DNA of 61,786 nucleotides from Bacteroidaceae bacterium (GTDB lineage: Bacteria > Bacteroidota > Bacteroidia > Bacteroidales > Bacteroidaceae), in NCBI GenBank assembly GCA_902362595.1, contig CABIXF010000023.1:1-61786 (forward strand). The letters run 5' to 3'. How positions within the stretch are numbered: position 1 is the stretch's first letter; the number at the start of each line of letters is the position of its first letter. Shown here one piece after another: positions 7,772 to 17,158 of this stretch. The notes under the pieces are model-generated. The model worked only from the letters and a program-made list of their open reading frames with translations. It was not told the DNA's origin and did not search any database. The position numbers and the translations under genes were made by a program.

Positions 7772-10126
7772 ATGAACACACTTTTCAGAAATTTTTCGCA
7801 TACCTTCCGGCGTTTCTTTACGGCCAGCGTATTGAACCTGCTGGGATTAAGTATCGCGTTTGCCGCCTGCTTCGTCATCCTGACACAGGTGGACTACGAC
7901 TATAACTACAACAAAGCCTATCCGGCACACGACCGTATTTATCGGGTGGAAGTGAATGCCGGCGGAGATTACGGCTGGCAAATCTGGCTGGCCCGTCCCT
8001 TCTGTGAACTGGTAGGAGCTTCTTCTCCCCATATACAGGCCATTTCGGTTTCTTCGTTATACAATAATTTCAGCGATTTCGAGGTAGACGAACACATTTA
8101 CTCCGAGCGTTGGTTTACTGGATTCGGCGACTATCTGGAAGTGTTCCAGCCTGTCATGGTGTGCGGCACAACGGCTTCGCTCAAGGAACCCAATCATGCC
8201 CTGATTTCAGCATCCATGGCTCGTCGTTTTTTCGGTACTACGGATGCTATTGGTAAGACAATTTATGTAGACCGTAAATCCCGTAACCAGCCGTTGGTGA
8301 TAGGAGGAGTTTATCAGGACATGCCGGCGAATTCTCAGTTGGGCAACTGCGTGTTTTCTTCTCTCCATCCGGACTTGAACAAGGATTCGTGGAGTAATTG
8401 GAATTATATGTTTTATCTCCGTCTGGACAATCCGGCTTTATTGGCCGATGTTCGGCAGTCGGTGATAGAAGCCTGCAAGCGGATGATTCCGAAAAACCGG
8501 ATTAGCGGAGATGAAGACTGGGAGGATTTCATTCATTTTACGCCGCTGGACGAAGTACACTATTCTACGATAGGCAACAAGGCAGCTACCAGCAAGGCCG
8601 CTGTGTACCTGCTGTTGTGTGTATCGGTACTGATTTTGCTGACGGCAGCAGTCAACTACATGAACTTCTCACTGGCAGAAACTCCCATGCGGTTGCGTTC
8701 CATCAATACCCAGAAGGTGTTGGGCGCTTCCACTTTCTCTTTGAGGATGTATCTGCTGTTAGAATCCGTATTGGTTTGTGTGTGTGGTTTCCTGTTGTCC
8801 TTGCTCTGGCTCTATCTGTTGAAAGGCACCTCTTTGACTACCTTGGTGGCATCCGACCTTTCTCTGATGTCCCATCCGGGTCTGGTGATGGCTTTGGGCG
8901 GAGTTGCCGTGTGCATGGGCTTGCTGGCCGGAGCCTATCCTTCTTACTACGTCACTTCTTTCCCGCCGGCATTGGTGTTGAAAGGTTCGTTCGGCCTTTC
9001 TCCGAAGGGCAAGATGTTGCGTACGTTTCTGGTTTGCTTCCAGTTCTTCGTCTCTTTCATGCTGATAATCTCTGTGGGCATCATGTACCTGCAGAGCCGT
9101 TATATTCAGCGTAGCGACTATGGCTACGACAAGGAGGTCGTATTGGTGGGAGAGATTCCGAATGAGTATCTCAATCGCCGGGAAGCGATTGTCAGTGAAT
9201 TGTCCGGAATCTCGGGCATAGAAGGCATTTCGATTTCCCAGTTCGTGTTAAGTTCGTCCGATAACTACATGTCGTGGGGAAGAGGAAATGGGGAACGTGC
9301 CATCAATATGGTCTGTTTCCCGGTGGACTACCGTTACTTGTCGGTAATGGGAATCAAGATAACTGAAGGACGTGATTTCAAGCCGGGCGACGGAGATGTG
9401 TATATCTTCAACGAAGCAGCCCGGAAGAAATATCCCTGGATGAAGGTTGATGAACTGGCTGTTCCCGAGGATTACCCGATAGTGGGATTCTGTGAGAATA
9501 TCCGTTTCAGCAGCTTCCGCAACAACGATGCCGTAGAGCCGATGGCTTTCTTTATTTACGGAAAAGATTATGCAAATTGGGATGCCAACAATATCTTGAA
9601 CATCCGCGTGGCTGCGGGAGTAGACAAAGTGGACATGATTCACCGCTTGACAGAGGCCGCAGAAAAGATAGCTCCGGGCCGTGACTTCAGGTTCCGTTTT
9701 ATGGATGAGGTGATTGACCAGAACTATCATCAGGAATTGCGTTTCACCCGTCAGATTCTGTTGTTCTCCTTGATTGCTATTGTGCTCAGCATGATTGGTG
9801 TGTTTGGGCTTACCTTGTTTGAGAGTGAATACCGCCGCAAGGAAATCGGTATCCGGAAGATTTTGGGAAGTTCTACTGCTGAAATCCTCTACATGTTTAC
9901 CAAGCGTTATTTCGTCATGCTGGTGGTCTGCTTCGTGCTGGCAGCTCCTTTCGGCTGGTGGATCGGTCACGACTGGCTGGAAAGCTTCTCCGACAAGACG
10001 CCCATCCGTGCCTGGGTATTTGTAGCTTCTTTCCTGTTGGTCAGCTTCATTACGGTACTGACCGTGACATTCCAGTGCTGGAAGAATGCCAATGAGAACC
10101 CCGTGCGGAGTATCAAGACCGAATAA
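7772..10126 (+). CDS. ABC transporter permease, MacB/FtsX type (first copy)
   Basis: A 784-residue inner-membrane protein in the duplicated MacB_PCD/FtsX architecture. It has an N-terminal membrane segment ('SVLNLLGLSIAFAACFVILTQ'), a large periplasmic domain, three helices (about 275-400), a second segment followed by another periplasmic domain, and a C-terminal FtsX triplet with 'RRKEIGIRKILGSSTAEIL'. The 'xxEIGIRKxLGAS' motif is the FtsX signature that contacts the ATPase. It should work with the adaptor and TolC-like protein as a MacAB-like mechanotransmitter. No ATPase domain is fused and none is encoded nearby. The next permease starts 22 bp downstream. Confidence 0.9.
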   Translation: MNTLFRNFSHTFRRFFTASVLNLLGLSIAFAACFVILTQVDYDYNYNKAYPAHDRIYRVEVNAGGDYGWQIWLARPFCELVGASSPHIQAISVSSLYNNFSDFEVDEHIYSERWFTGFGDYLEVFQPVMVCGTTASLKEPNHALISASMARRFFGTTDAIGKTIYVDRKSRNQPLVIGGVYQDMPANSQLGNCVFSSLHPDLNKDSWSNWNYMFYLRLDNPALLADVRQSVIEACKRMIPKNRISGDEDWEDFIHFTPLDEVHYSTIGNKAATSKAAVYLLLCVSVLILLTAAVNYMNFSLAETPMRLRSINTQKVLGASTFSLRMYLLLESVLVCVCGFLLSLLWLYLLKGTSLTTLVASDLSLMSHPGLVMALGGVAVCMGLLAGAYPSYYVTSFPPALVLKGSFGLSPKGKMLRTFLVCFQFFVSFMLIISVGIMYLQSRYIQRSDYGYDKEVVLVGEIPNEYLNRREAIVSELSGISGIEGISISQFVLSSSDNYMSWGRGNGERAINMVCFPVDYRYLSVMGIKITEGRDFKPGDGDVYIFNEAARKKYPWMKVDELAVPEDYPIVGFCENIRFSSFRNNDAVEPMAFFIYGKDYANWDANNILNIRVAAGVDKVDMIHRLTEAAEKIAPGRDFRFRFMDEVIDQNYHQELRFTRQILLFSLIAIVLSMIGVFGLTLFESEYRRKEIGIRKILGSSTAEILYMFTKRYFVMLVVCFVLAAPFGWWIGHDWLESFSDKTPIRAWVFVASFLLVSFITVLTVTFQCWKNANENPVRSIKTE

Positions 10127-10148
10127 CAATCTCAAACCCTAAAATACG

Positions 10149-12509
10149 ATGAAAGGACTGAAAACCTATTTTACTTATCTCCAGCGTAACAAACTGTTCA
10201 CGTTGGTCAATGTGGCGGGACTGGGCATCTCCCTGATGTTCGTGCTGCTCATTGCCAACATGGTCATGCGGCAGGTCACTGTGGGTGACGATATAAAGGA
10301 TATCAATCACATTTACGTCCTGTCGAACGAGAGCTATTTCGCCGGAAATTACCTGGTGGGCGAACGCTTGGCCAGCCGCTATCCGGAAATGGCCGACTGG
10401 TGTGCCGTCAACTCTGAAGCCTACAAGTCGGGGACCTACGCGACAGTCGACGACCGGAAAACCAATCTGGAGATTTATTGTGTGAAGGAAAATTTCTTCC
10501 GTTTCTTTGGCTATTCCCTGTTGTCGGGAAATCCGGATCAGGCGCTGGTCGATGCACACAGCATCGTGCTGACCGAGTCGGGTGCCCGCAAGCTGTTTGG
10601 AGAGGAATCTGCGGAAGGGAAGAGGATTCATTTGTCGAACGATAGAAAAGGCGTGTACACGGTGACGGGGGTCATGAAGGATTTCAACAACTCGCTGATT
10701 CCCGATGGAGTGGAAGCCATTTTACCCTTTGACTATGTGGATTTCGTGAACTGGGGAAGCAGCAAAAACAACCCGGACATGAACAATGTGGGAGGAACTG
10801 CCATCCTGGTACGTTTTCCGCAGGGAACAGACCCAAACCGGAAGAATGCCGATATGCACTCTTTCTTTGCTACATTTTTCTGGCCTTATCAGCACGACGT
10901 GTTTCACGAGGCTTTCTGGACCTCGTTGAAAGAAGTGCATTTTGCTTCCATTCCCAGTCCGCAGTTCCAGCAATACAACCTGACGCGGGTATGGATTTTT
11001 CTGGCAGCAGGTAGCTTGATTCTGTTGATGGCAGTGTTCAACTATGTCAGCATGTGCGTGGCACAAGTGAGTTACCGGGCCAAGGAAATGGCTACCCGCC
11101 GGCTGTTGGGTTCTTCGGAGCGCAGCATCTTCTGGCGTTTGATGGGCGAATCGGCCCTGTTTACGGTGGGCGCTTTCCTGCTGGCCTTGGTGCTGGCCAA
11201 GTTGGTGGAGCCGACCGCGAGCGACGTGTTGCAGACCCGGCTGGACCTCTTTGGCGATATGGGGTGGATGACCGTACTGGTTTACCTGGTGGGGATTGCC
11301 CTGCTTTCGCTGGTAGCCGGACTGGTTCCTGCCGTTCTGCTTTCTCACTATCATCCGTTGGATGTGGTGAAAGGTACTTTCCGACGGAAGACCAAAGCCG
11401 TGTATCTCCGGATTTTGTATGTGGTGCAGAGCGGACTCACCGTGGCCATGCTGACGTGCGCCCTCTACCTGTCCGTGCAGATTTACCGTATCTTGCATGA
11501 ACCGATGGGCTATACTTACGGGCATGTGCTCGATTATCCGGCGTTGGTGGCTGGTTCCAGAGAGAAGATTCGTCTTTTCCGCGATGAGGCCCGGAAGAAA
11601 CCTTTTGTGAAGAAGGTCTGTCTGACACAAGGGGTACCTTTGAACGGAGGCAACAACAACACGATGCAGATGTACGATGCGCACAACCGACAGAAGAGCA
11701 TCAGTTTTCAGGTATTCCGTACGGATTCCACCTTTTTGGACATCTTCCATATCCGTTTGCTGGACGACCGGAAACTGTCGCAGTCTAAGATGTATTTCTC
11801 TGAAGGTACGTTCGATTCCTTGCAACTGGATTATGACCATACTCCTGCCTTGCACGATATAGACGGTCGTCCGTTCATGGTAGGAGGCCGGTATGCCGAC
11901 TTCAAGTTCCGGTCGGTACTCGACCCGCAGTCGCCCACCTTCCTTTTAGTGGAACATCCTGACAGTCTGGGTGCCTGGAATGTGGTGGTTGAGACCATTG
12001 ATGGCGATTTACCGGCCTATAAGAAAGAACTCGATGCCTTGTATTCAGAAATTATCGACGGGGCACCTTTTGAGTCGAAGTGGTATGGCGATGAGATGCG
12101 TGAGAAATACCAGGACTTGTTGCATCTGCATACCCTTATCGTGGCCTTCACCTGCGCCGCCTTGTTGATATCCCTGTTAGGGCTGACGGCCATGAGCATT
12201 TATTTCATCAGCCAGCGCAAACGCGATATCGCCATCCGGAAGGTATTCGGTTCCAGTGCGGGCATGGAACGGGCACGACTGCTTCGTTTTTCTCTGTTGT
12301 CCTTGCTGGTAGGAGTGGTATGTGCGGTTCCCCTTTCTTGGTTTGGCGTGCAACAGATTGACCACATCCTGCACTATTCGCCGACGACGATGTGGGGCGT
12401 GTTTGGAGTCGCCTTCTTGCTGGTAGCCCTGATATCCTTGGGCTCCGTATGTCTCATCAGCTGGAAAGCCGTCCGGGAAAATCCGGTGAACAATATCAAG
12501 ACCGAATGA
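10149..12509 (+). CDS. ABC transporter permease, MacB/FtsX type (second copy)
   Basis: A 786-residue paralogue of the preceding permease with the same plan: N-terminal helix 'LVNVAGLGISLMFVLLIANM', periplasmic domain, FtsX triplet with 'KEMATRRLLGSSERSIF', a second half, and the C-terminal 'RKRDIAIRKVFGSSAGMERARLL' motif. Both end in a similar 'ENPV(R/N)xIKTE' tail. The two permeases probably form a heterodimer. It is the last gene of the sigma-54 operon, followed by a strong hairpin at 12538-12571. The cognate ATPase must be encoded elsewhere. Confidence 0.9.
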   Translation: MKGLKTYFTYLQRNKLFTLVNVAGLGISLMFVLLIANMVMRQVTVGDDIKDINHIYVLSNESYFAGNYLVGERLASRYPEMADWCAVNSEAYKSGTYATVDDRKTNLEIYCVKENFFRFFGYSLLSGNPDQALVDAHSIVLTESGARKLFGEESAEGKRIHLSNDRKGVYTVTGVMKDFNNSLIPDGVEAILPFDYVDFVNWGSSKNNPDMNNVGGTAILVRFPQGTDPNRKNADMHSFFATFFWPYQHDVFHEAFWTSLKEVHFASIPSPQFQQYNLTRVWIFLAAGSLILLMAVFNYVSMCVAQVSYRAKEMATRRLLGSSERSIFWRLMGESALFTVGAFLLALVLAKLVEPTASDVLQTRLDLFGDMGWMTVLVYLVGIALLSLVAGLVPAVLLSHYHPLDVVKGTFRRKTKAVYLRILYVVQSGLTVAMLTCALYLSVQIYRILHEPMGYTYGHVLDYPALVAGSREKIRLFRDEARKKPFVKKVCLTQGVPLNGGNNNTMQMYDAHNRQKSISFQVFRTDSTFLDIFHIRLLDDRKLSQSKMYFSEGTFDSLQLDYDHTPALHDIDGRPFMVGGRYADFKFRSVLDPQSPTFLLVEHPDSLGAWNVVVETIDGDLPAYKKELDALYSEIIDGAPFESKWYGDEMREKYQDLLHLHTLIVAFTCAALLISLLGLTAMSIYFISQRKRDIAIRKVFGSSAGMERARLLRFSLLSLLVGVVCAVPLSWFGVQQIDHILHYSPTTMWGVFGVAFLLVALISLGSVCLISWKAVRENPVNNIKTE

Positions 12510-12537
12510 TATTTCAGTGTGTGTAAGTCTATAATCC

Positions 12538-12571
12538 ATCGGGGCTTCCGGTTGCTGCCGGAAGCCCCGAT
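12538..12571. terminator. Strong bidirectional terminator
   Basis: ATCGGGGCTTCCGG (12538-12551) and CCGGAAGCCCCGAT (12558-12571) form a perfect 14-bp stem with a 6-nt loop, followed by TTATTTTCTT. It separates the efflux operon from the convergent superoxide dismutase gene. Confidence 0.85.
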
Positions 12572-12579
12572 TTATTTTC

Positions 12580-13152
12580 TTAGAGCCGTGCCCCGACTCT
12601 GGCCCAGTTGACCAGTCCCCAGAAGGCTTCAATGTAGGCTGCCCGGCGGTTGCGGTAATCAATATAATAGGCATGTTCCCATACGTCGATGACCAGTAAC
12701 GGTTTTAGCCCCTTTTTGAGTGGATTTCCGGCATTCGGTTCACTGACGATGGACAAGTGTCCGTCTTTGTCGCTTGCCAGCCAGGTCCATCCGGAGCCGA
12801 ACAGTGTGGTAGCCGCCTGTGTGAACTTTTCTTTGAAGGCTTCTACTGACCCGAAGTCGCGTGTCAGTGCATCGGCCAGCGGTTGAGGCATCTCCGGCTG
12901 ATGCGGAGTCAGTGTGTCGAAGAAAAACGTGTGGTTCCAGGTCTGGGCTGCGTTGTTGAACATGGGCCCTTCTGCCTCCAGCACGATTTGTTGCAGGCTT
13001 TTTTCTTCAAACGGTGTGCCGGCAATCAGTTTGTTGAGGTTGTCAATGTACGTTTGCAAATGCTTTCCGTAGTGATACTCCAAAGTTTCTTTACTCATTT
13101 TCGGAGCCAGCTCATCCAGTTGGTACGGAAGTGCAGGAAGTGAATGTTTCAT
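12580..13152 (-). CDS. sodB: Superoxide dismutase, Fe/Mn family
   Basis: A 190-residue cytoplasmic enzyme that dismutates superoxide to oxygen and hydrogen peroxide. Metal ligands by motif are His27 ('YHYGKH'), His74 ('TWNHTFFF'), Asp156 and His160 ('DVWEHAYY'). Gln70 in 'NNAAQTWNH' is the position-69-type glutamine of iron enzymes, which suggests an Fe or cambialistic enzyme as known in Bacteroides. There is no signal peptide. It is a single-gene unit, leftward, convergent with the efflux operon and divergent from glmS. Confidence 0.95.
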   Translation of the reverse strand: MKHSLPALPYQLDELAPKMSKETLEYHYGKHLQTYIDNLNKLIAGTPFEEKSLQQIVLEAEGPMFNNAAQTWNHTFFFDTLTPHQPEMPQPLADALTRDFGSVEAFKEKFTQAATTLFGSGWTWLASDKDGHLSIVSEPNAGNPLKKGLKPLLVIDVWEHAYYIDYRNRRAAYIEAFWGLVNWARVGARL

Positions 13153-13225
13153 ATCTTTTTTGATTTAAAGGTGGATAATTTGTTCACAATATGACAATAG
13201 GCAGACAAATCGTTTGCATATTTGT

Positions 13226-13233
13226 TATATTTG
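13226..13233 (+). promoter_or_regulatory. Putative -7 box TATATTTG of glmS
   Basis: A full match to TAnnTTTG, about 130 bp before the glmS ATG. No TTTG lies at the proper -33 spacing. If used, it gives a leader of roughly 120 nt, in which I see no glmS ribozyme-like structure. Confidence 0.35.
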
Positions 13234-13361
13234 GCTCTAAATTAATATAAAAATCGAGACTTTGCTAGAAAAAATGCCATGAATATCAGACTTTTTTGTT
13301 GAAAATTGTAAATTCGCAAGTAGATTTGGTTGATTTCTATAATATTAAGGTTAAAATTACT

Positions 13362-15206
13362 ATGTGTGGAATTGTAGGATATATCGGGAAGCGGAAAGCT
13401 TGGCCGATATTGGTAGAAGGCCTGAAGCGCTTGGAGTATCGTGGATACGACAGTGCAGGAGTGGCCTTGATGAGCGAGACTCATCAGTTGAATGTGTATA
13501 AATCCGTAGGAAAAGTGGCCGATTTGGAACGGACGGCAGAGGGACAGGATGTGTCCGGATGTGTGGGAATTGCTCATACGCGATGGGCCACCCACGGCGA
13601 ACCCAGTACGGTGAATGCCCATCCGCATTGTAGTCAGAACGGCGATTTGGCTTTGGTGCATAACGGAATTATCGAAAACTATGCCGTGTTGAAAGAAAAA
13701 TTGCAGTCCAAAGGTTGTATTTTTAAGAGCAGTACCGATACCGAGGTGCTGGTGCAGTTGATTGGCTATATCCAGCAGCAGGGCAACTTGGATTTGTTGA
13801 CTGCGGTACAGTTGGCTTTGCGTGAAGTCATCGGGGCCTACGCCATTGCCGTGGTCGACCGCAAGCATCCCGAAGAGATTATTGCGGCCCGCAAGAGCAG
13901 TCCATTGGTCGTCGGAGTGGGAAAGGATGAATTTTTCTTGGCTTCCGATGCCACTCCGATGGTGGCTTATACCGACCAGGTGGTGTATCTTTCCGATGAA
14001 GAAATAGCCGTTCTGCGGGCCGGTGAACCACTGAAGATTGTCGACCTGAACAATGTGGAATGTCCTCACGAAGCTCAGACAGTAGCGATGAACATCGGTC
14101 AGTTGGAAAAAGGAGGTTTTCCTCATTTCATGTTGAAAGAGATTTTCGACCAGCCTGATTGCATCAGCGACTGCATGCGTGGTCGGGTAAACGCAGATAC
14201 TTGTACGGTGACGCTTTCTGCCGTTACGAAACACAAGGAACGTTTGCTCCGGACCAGTCGGTTCATTATCGTGGCTTGCGGTACTTCCTGGCATGCCGGC
14301 CTGATTGGAAAACAGTTGCTTGAGAGTTTCTGCCGCATTCCGGTGGAAGTGGAATATGCCTCTGAGTTTCGTTACCGTAATCCGGTGATTCATCCGGATG
14401 ATGTCGTAATTGCCATTTCCCAGAGTGGAGAAACGGCCGATACGCTGGCTGCCATTGAACTGGCCAAGTCGCGAGGAGCCTTTATCTACGGTATTTGCAA
14501 CGTCATCGGTTCCTCTATTGCCCGTGCCACGGATACCGGTTCCTACATCCATGTGGGGCCTGAAATTGGGGTGGCTTCCACCAAGGCTTTCACCGGGCAG
14601 GTGACGGTGCTTACTTTGCTGGCCTTGGCTTTAGGCCGTGAAAAAGGTACGCTTCCAGAAGCAGAATACCATCGGGTGGTGAAAGAACTGGTTGGTATTC
14701 CAGATAAGATGCGGAAAGTGCTGAAGCAGAACCCTTTTATCGCCAACTTCTCGAAAATGTTTACTTATGCCCGTAATTTCATTTATTTAGGCCGGGGCTA
14801 TGCTTTTCCGGTAGCCTTGGAAGGGGCCTTGAAGCTGAAGGAAATTTCCTATATCCATGCCGAAGGCTATCCGGCAGCCGAGATGAAGCACGGTCCTATT
14901 GCCTTGATTGATGCTGAGATGCCTGTGGTTATTGTAGCCACACAGTCACCTTTATACGAAAAAGTGCTGAGCAACATCCAGGAAATCAAGGCCCGTAAGG
15001 GGAGAGTCGTGGCTGTAGTCACCGAAGGGGATACCGTGATCCGCAACTTGGCCGATTACAGCATCGAACTGCCGGCTACGTTGGAATGCTTGGATCCGCT
15101 CATCACTTCCATTCCTTTGCAGTTGCTGGCCTATCACATTGCCGTGTGCCGTGGAATGGATGTGGATCAGCCTCGAAATCTGGCCAAATCGGTTACGGTA
15201 GAATAA
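13362..15206 (+). CDS. glmS: Glutamine-fructose-6-phosphate aminotransferase (isomerizing)
   Basis: A 614-residue enzyme that makes glucosamine-6-phosphate from fructose-6-phosphate and glutamine, the first step toward UDP-GlcNAc for peptidoglycan and lipid A. The protein must begin Met-Cys so that Cys1 becomes the N-terminal nucleophile of the Ntn glutaminase. 'MCGIVGYIGKR' at 13362 does this, so the longer frame from 13296 is rejected. The glutaminase domain contains 'HTRWATHGEPS' and 'HNGIIENY'. Two SIS domains follow with 'SQSGETADT' and 'EGALKLKEISYIHAEGYPAAEMKHGPI', and the end 'DQPRNLAKSVTVE' is typical. It is complete and normal in length. Confidence 0.97.
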   Translation: MCGIVGYIGKRKAWPILVEGLKRLEYRGYDSAGVALMSETHQLNVYKSVGKVADLERTAEGQDVSGCVGIAHTRWATHGEPSTVNAHPHCSQNGDLALVHNGIIENYAVLKEKLQSKGCIFKSSTDTEVLVQLIGYIQQQGNLDLLTAVQLALREVIGAYAIAVVDRKHPEEIIAARKSSPLVVGVGKDEFFLASDATPMVAYTDQVVYLSDEEIAVLRAGEPLKIVDLNNVECPHEAQTVAMNIGQLEKGGFPHFMLKEIFDQPDCISDCMRGRVNADTCTVTLSAVTKHKERLLRTSRFIIVACGTSWHAGLIGKQLLESFCRIPVEVEYASEFRYRNPVIHPDDVVIAISQSGETADTLAAIELAKSRGAFIYGICNVIGSSIARATDTGSYIHVGPEIGVASTKAFTGQVTVLTLLALALGREKGTLPEAEYHRVVKELVGIPDKMRKVLKQNPFIANFSKMFTYARNFIYLGRGYAFPVALEGALKLKEISYIHAEGYPAAEMKHGPIALIDAEMPVVIVATQSPLYEKVLSNIQEIKARKGRVVAVVTEGDTVIRNLADYSIELPATLECLDPLITSIPLQLLAYHIAVCRGMDVDQPRNLAKSVTVE

Positions 15207-15258
15207 TTACATCTATTTTCTTGAAACTCTTTGCATTAAATCTAAAATGCAAGGATAA

Positions 15259-15352
15259 ATTCTCTGTCCCACACTGTGAAATACAAAAACCACAGTGTGG
15301 GATATATATTTCACAGTGTGGAATACAAATTCCAAACTGCGGGACAGAGAAT
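15259..15352. repeat. Palindromic repeat array
   Basis: The outer arms ATTCTCTGTCCC (15259-15270) and GGGACAGAGAAT (15341-15352) are exact inverses. Inside, a roughly 10-bp unit CCACACTGTG (or its inverse CACAGTGTGG) occurs three times, plus a degenerate copy CCAAACTGCG, in alternating orientation with a spacing near 21 bp. It could fold as a cruciform or RNA hairpin cluster, act as a terminator for glmS, or be a REP/MITE-like element. The remainder of 15206-15516 shows no convincing gene. Confidence 0.7.
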
Positions 15353-15482
15353 ATATTGGTGAGTTTGAAAGAAGATGTAAGGAGAAAAGAAAATAGATAT
15401 GAGGACTTGTTCGTTTGGAATTTATGGTAAATGGTCATGACAGATTTTGGTTTTCCCTGAATGAAAAATCAAAGTAAATCCT

Positions 15483-15490
15483 TATTTTTG
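15483..15490 (+). promoter_or_regulatory. Putative -7 box TATTTTTG
   Basis: A match to TAnnTTTG located 26 bp before the ATG at 15517. No -33 element is seen at the standard spacing. Confidence 0.4.
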
Positions 15491-15516
15491 TACATAAACG
15501 AGTAAATGACTACAAT

Positions 15517-17073
15517 ATGAGCAGACTTTATCCAATTGGTATTCAAAGTTTTGAAAAGATCCGTGAAGGAGGATATGTTTATGTGGACAAGACCGCATGG
15601 ATTTATCGGCTGATAACGGGAGGAAACTATTATTTTCTGAGCCGTCCACGTCGGTTTGGAAAGAGTCTGCTGATTTCTACTTTGGAAGCTTATTTTCAGG
15701 GAAAGAAGGAGTTGTTTGAAGGACTTTCTATCGGGCGATTGGAGCGAGAATGGATGAAATATCCAGTGTTTCATTTGGATTTGAATGCCCAGAAATACGA
15801 ATCTGTGCAAGATTTGGCGAATATGCTGAATATGGCTCTTACCCGGTGGGAAAAATTGTATGGAAAGGAGGATTCGGAAACTTCGCCTTCTTTGCGCTTT
15901 CAGGGAGTGATACGTCGCGCTTCGGAGACAATGGGATGCAAGGTCGCAATTTTGGTGGATGAATATGACAAGCCTTTGTTGCAAACTATTGGGAATGAGG
16001 TGCTTCAGACAGAATATAGAAATACCTTAAAGGCTTTTTATGGAGTCCTGAAGAGTTGTGACCAGTACATTCGATTCGCATTGCTTACAGGGGTGACTAA
16101 ATTTAATAAGGTAAGCGTGTTCAGCGACCTGAATAATTTGAGGGATATTTCCATGCTGCGTGAATATGAAAATATCTGCGGTATTTCGGAGGAGGAACTT
16201 TATCGAGACTTTGTGCCTGATGTAGAGGCTTTGGCAGAAGCCGGAGGAGTACAGTTGGAAGATACTTATAAGAGGTTGAAGGAATGGTATGATGGGTATC
16301 ATTTTACTCCAAATGGAGCGGATATTTATAATCCTTTTAGTTTGCTTAATACATTTGCAAACAGAGAATTTGGCAGTTATTGGTTTGAAACGGGTACACC
16401 GACTTTTTTGGTCACAATGTTAAAAGAAAGCCGATATAATTTACAGCGTCTGACAGGCGAAGTAGCGATGGCTGATTCCCTGCAAGGAATAAATTCAATG
16501 AGCAATAACCCGGTCCCTTATTTGTATCAAAGTGGGTATTTGACTATAAAAGGGTATAATCGAGAATTTCAAGTATATGAATTGGGATTTCCAAATAAGG
16601 AAGTGGAAGAGGGTTTTACCAAGTTTTTGCTTCCTTGTTACGCGCATTTGGATTCGGGGAATACGGCCTTTGAATTGATGAGTTTTGTGAAAGAAGTACG
16701 TGAGGGAAATATTGAGGGCTTTATGCATCGCTTGCAGAGTTTCTTTGCGGATATACCCTATGAAATGACACGTGATTTGGAACTGCATTATCAGAATGTA
16801 CTTTTTATTGTATTCAAATTGTTGGGCTTTTATACACAGGTGGAATATCATACTTCGCAGGGACGCATTGATTTGGTCCTGAAGACTGATAACTATATTT
16901 ATGTGATGGAATTTAAATTGGAAGGTACGGCTGAGGAGGCAATACGTCAGATAGAAGAAAAGAATTATGCCCTTCCGTTTGCGTCTGATTCGCGTAAACT
17001 GTATAAGATTGGGATAAATTTCAGTAATCAGATTCGAGGAATTGAAGCCTGGAAAGCCGTAAGTAATTCATAA
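15517..17073 (+). CDS. AAA-ATPase-like protein with PD-(D/E)XK-type C-terminal domain
   Basis: A 518-residue protein of the AAA-ATPase_like plus DUF1703 architecture, a family expanded in Bacteroidales. The N-terminus 'LYPIGIQSFEKIREGGYVYVDKTAWI' is characteristic. The Walker A-like loop 'SRPRRFGKSLLISTLEAYF' lies at residues 45-63, with a Walker B-like 'VAILVDEYDKPLL' near 144-156. The C-terminus holds a nuclease-fold signature: 'GRIDLVLKTDNYIYVMEFKLEGTAEEA', i.e. D...ExK. The biological role is unknown, and mobile or defence-related functions have been suggested for the family. It is a lone gene. Its A/T-rich style and the palindromic array in front could indicate independent acquisition. 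Confidence 0.85.
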   Translation: MSRLYPIGIQSFEKIREGGYVYVDKTAWIYRLITGGNYYFLSRPRRFGKSLLISTLEAYFQGKKELFEGLSIGRLEREWMKYPVFHLDLNAQKYESVQDLANMLNMALTRWEKLYGKEDSETSPSLRFQGVIRRASETMGCKVAILVDEYDKPLLQTIGNEVLQTEYRNTLKAFYGVLKSCDQYIRFALLTGVTKFNKVSVFSDLNNLRDISMLREYENICGISEEELYRDFVPDVEALAEAGGVQLEDTYKRLKEWYDGYHFTPNGADIYNPFSLLNTFANREFGSYWFETGTPTFLVTMLKESRYNLQRLTGEVAMADSLQGINSMSNNPVPYLYQSGYLTIKGYNREFQVYELGFPNKEVEEGFTKFLLPCYAHLDSGNTAFELMSFVKEVREGNIEGFMHRLQSFFADIPYEMTRDLELHYQNVLFIVFKLLGFYTQVEYHTSQGRIDLVLKTDNYIYVMEFKLEGTAEEAIRQIEEKNYALPFASDSRKLYKIGINFSNQIRGIEAWKAVSNS

Positions 17074-17158
17074 TTAGTGGTTGATAAGTAAGAAGGAAAT
17101 AGAATTCTTCTTTGGTGTATAGATATTTTCTTTATCTTCAAGGTCAAAATCGCACGCT

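Noticed and set aside
13234..13361. glmS ribozyme in the glmS leader
   Set aside because: No ribozyme core or double pseudoknot pattern is visible, and that regulator is typical of Firmicutes, not Bacteroidota.
13242..14552. 436-codon open frame on the minus strand opposite glmS
   Set aside because: It is the antisense shadow of glmS codon structure; its peptide is His/Gln-rich and has no domain features.
15086..15430. Open frame through the palindrome array with repeated PQCGI-like units
   Set aside because: The repeats in the peptide only mirror the DNA palindromes. It overlaps the end of glmS and has no ribosome binding site.
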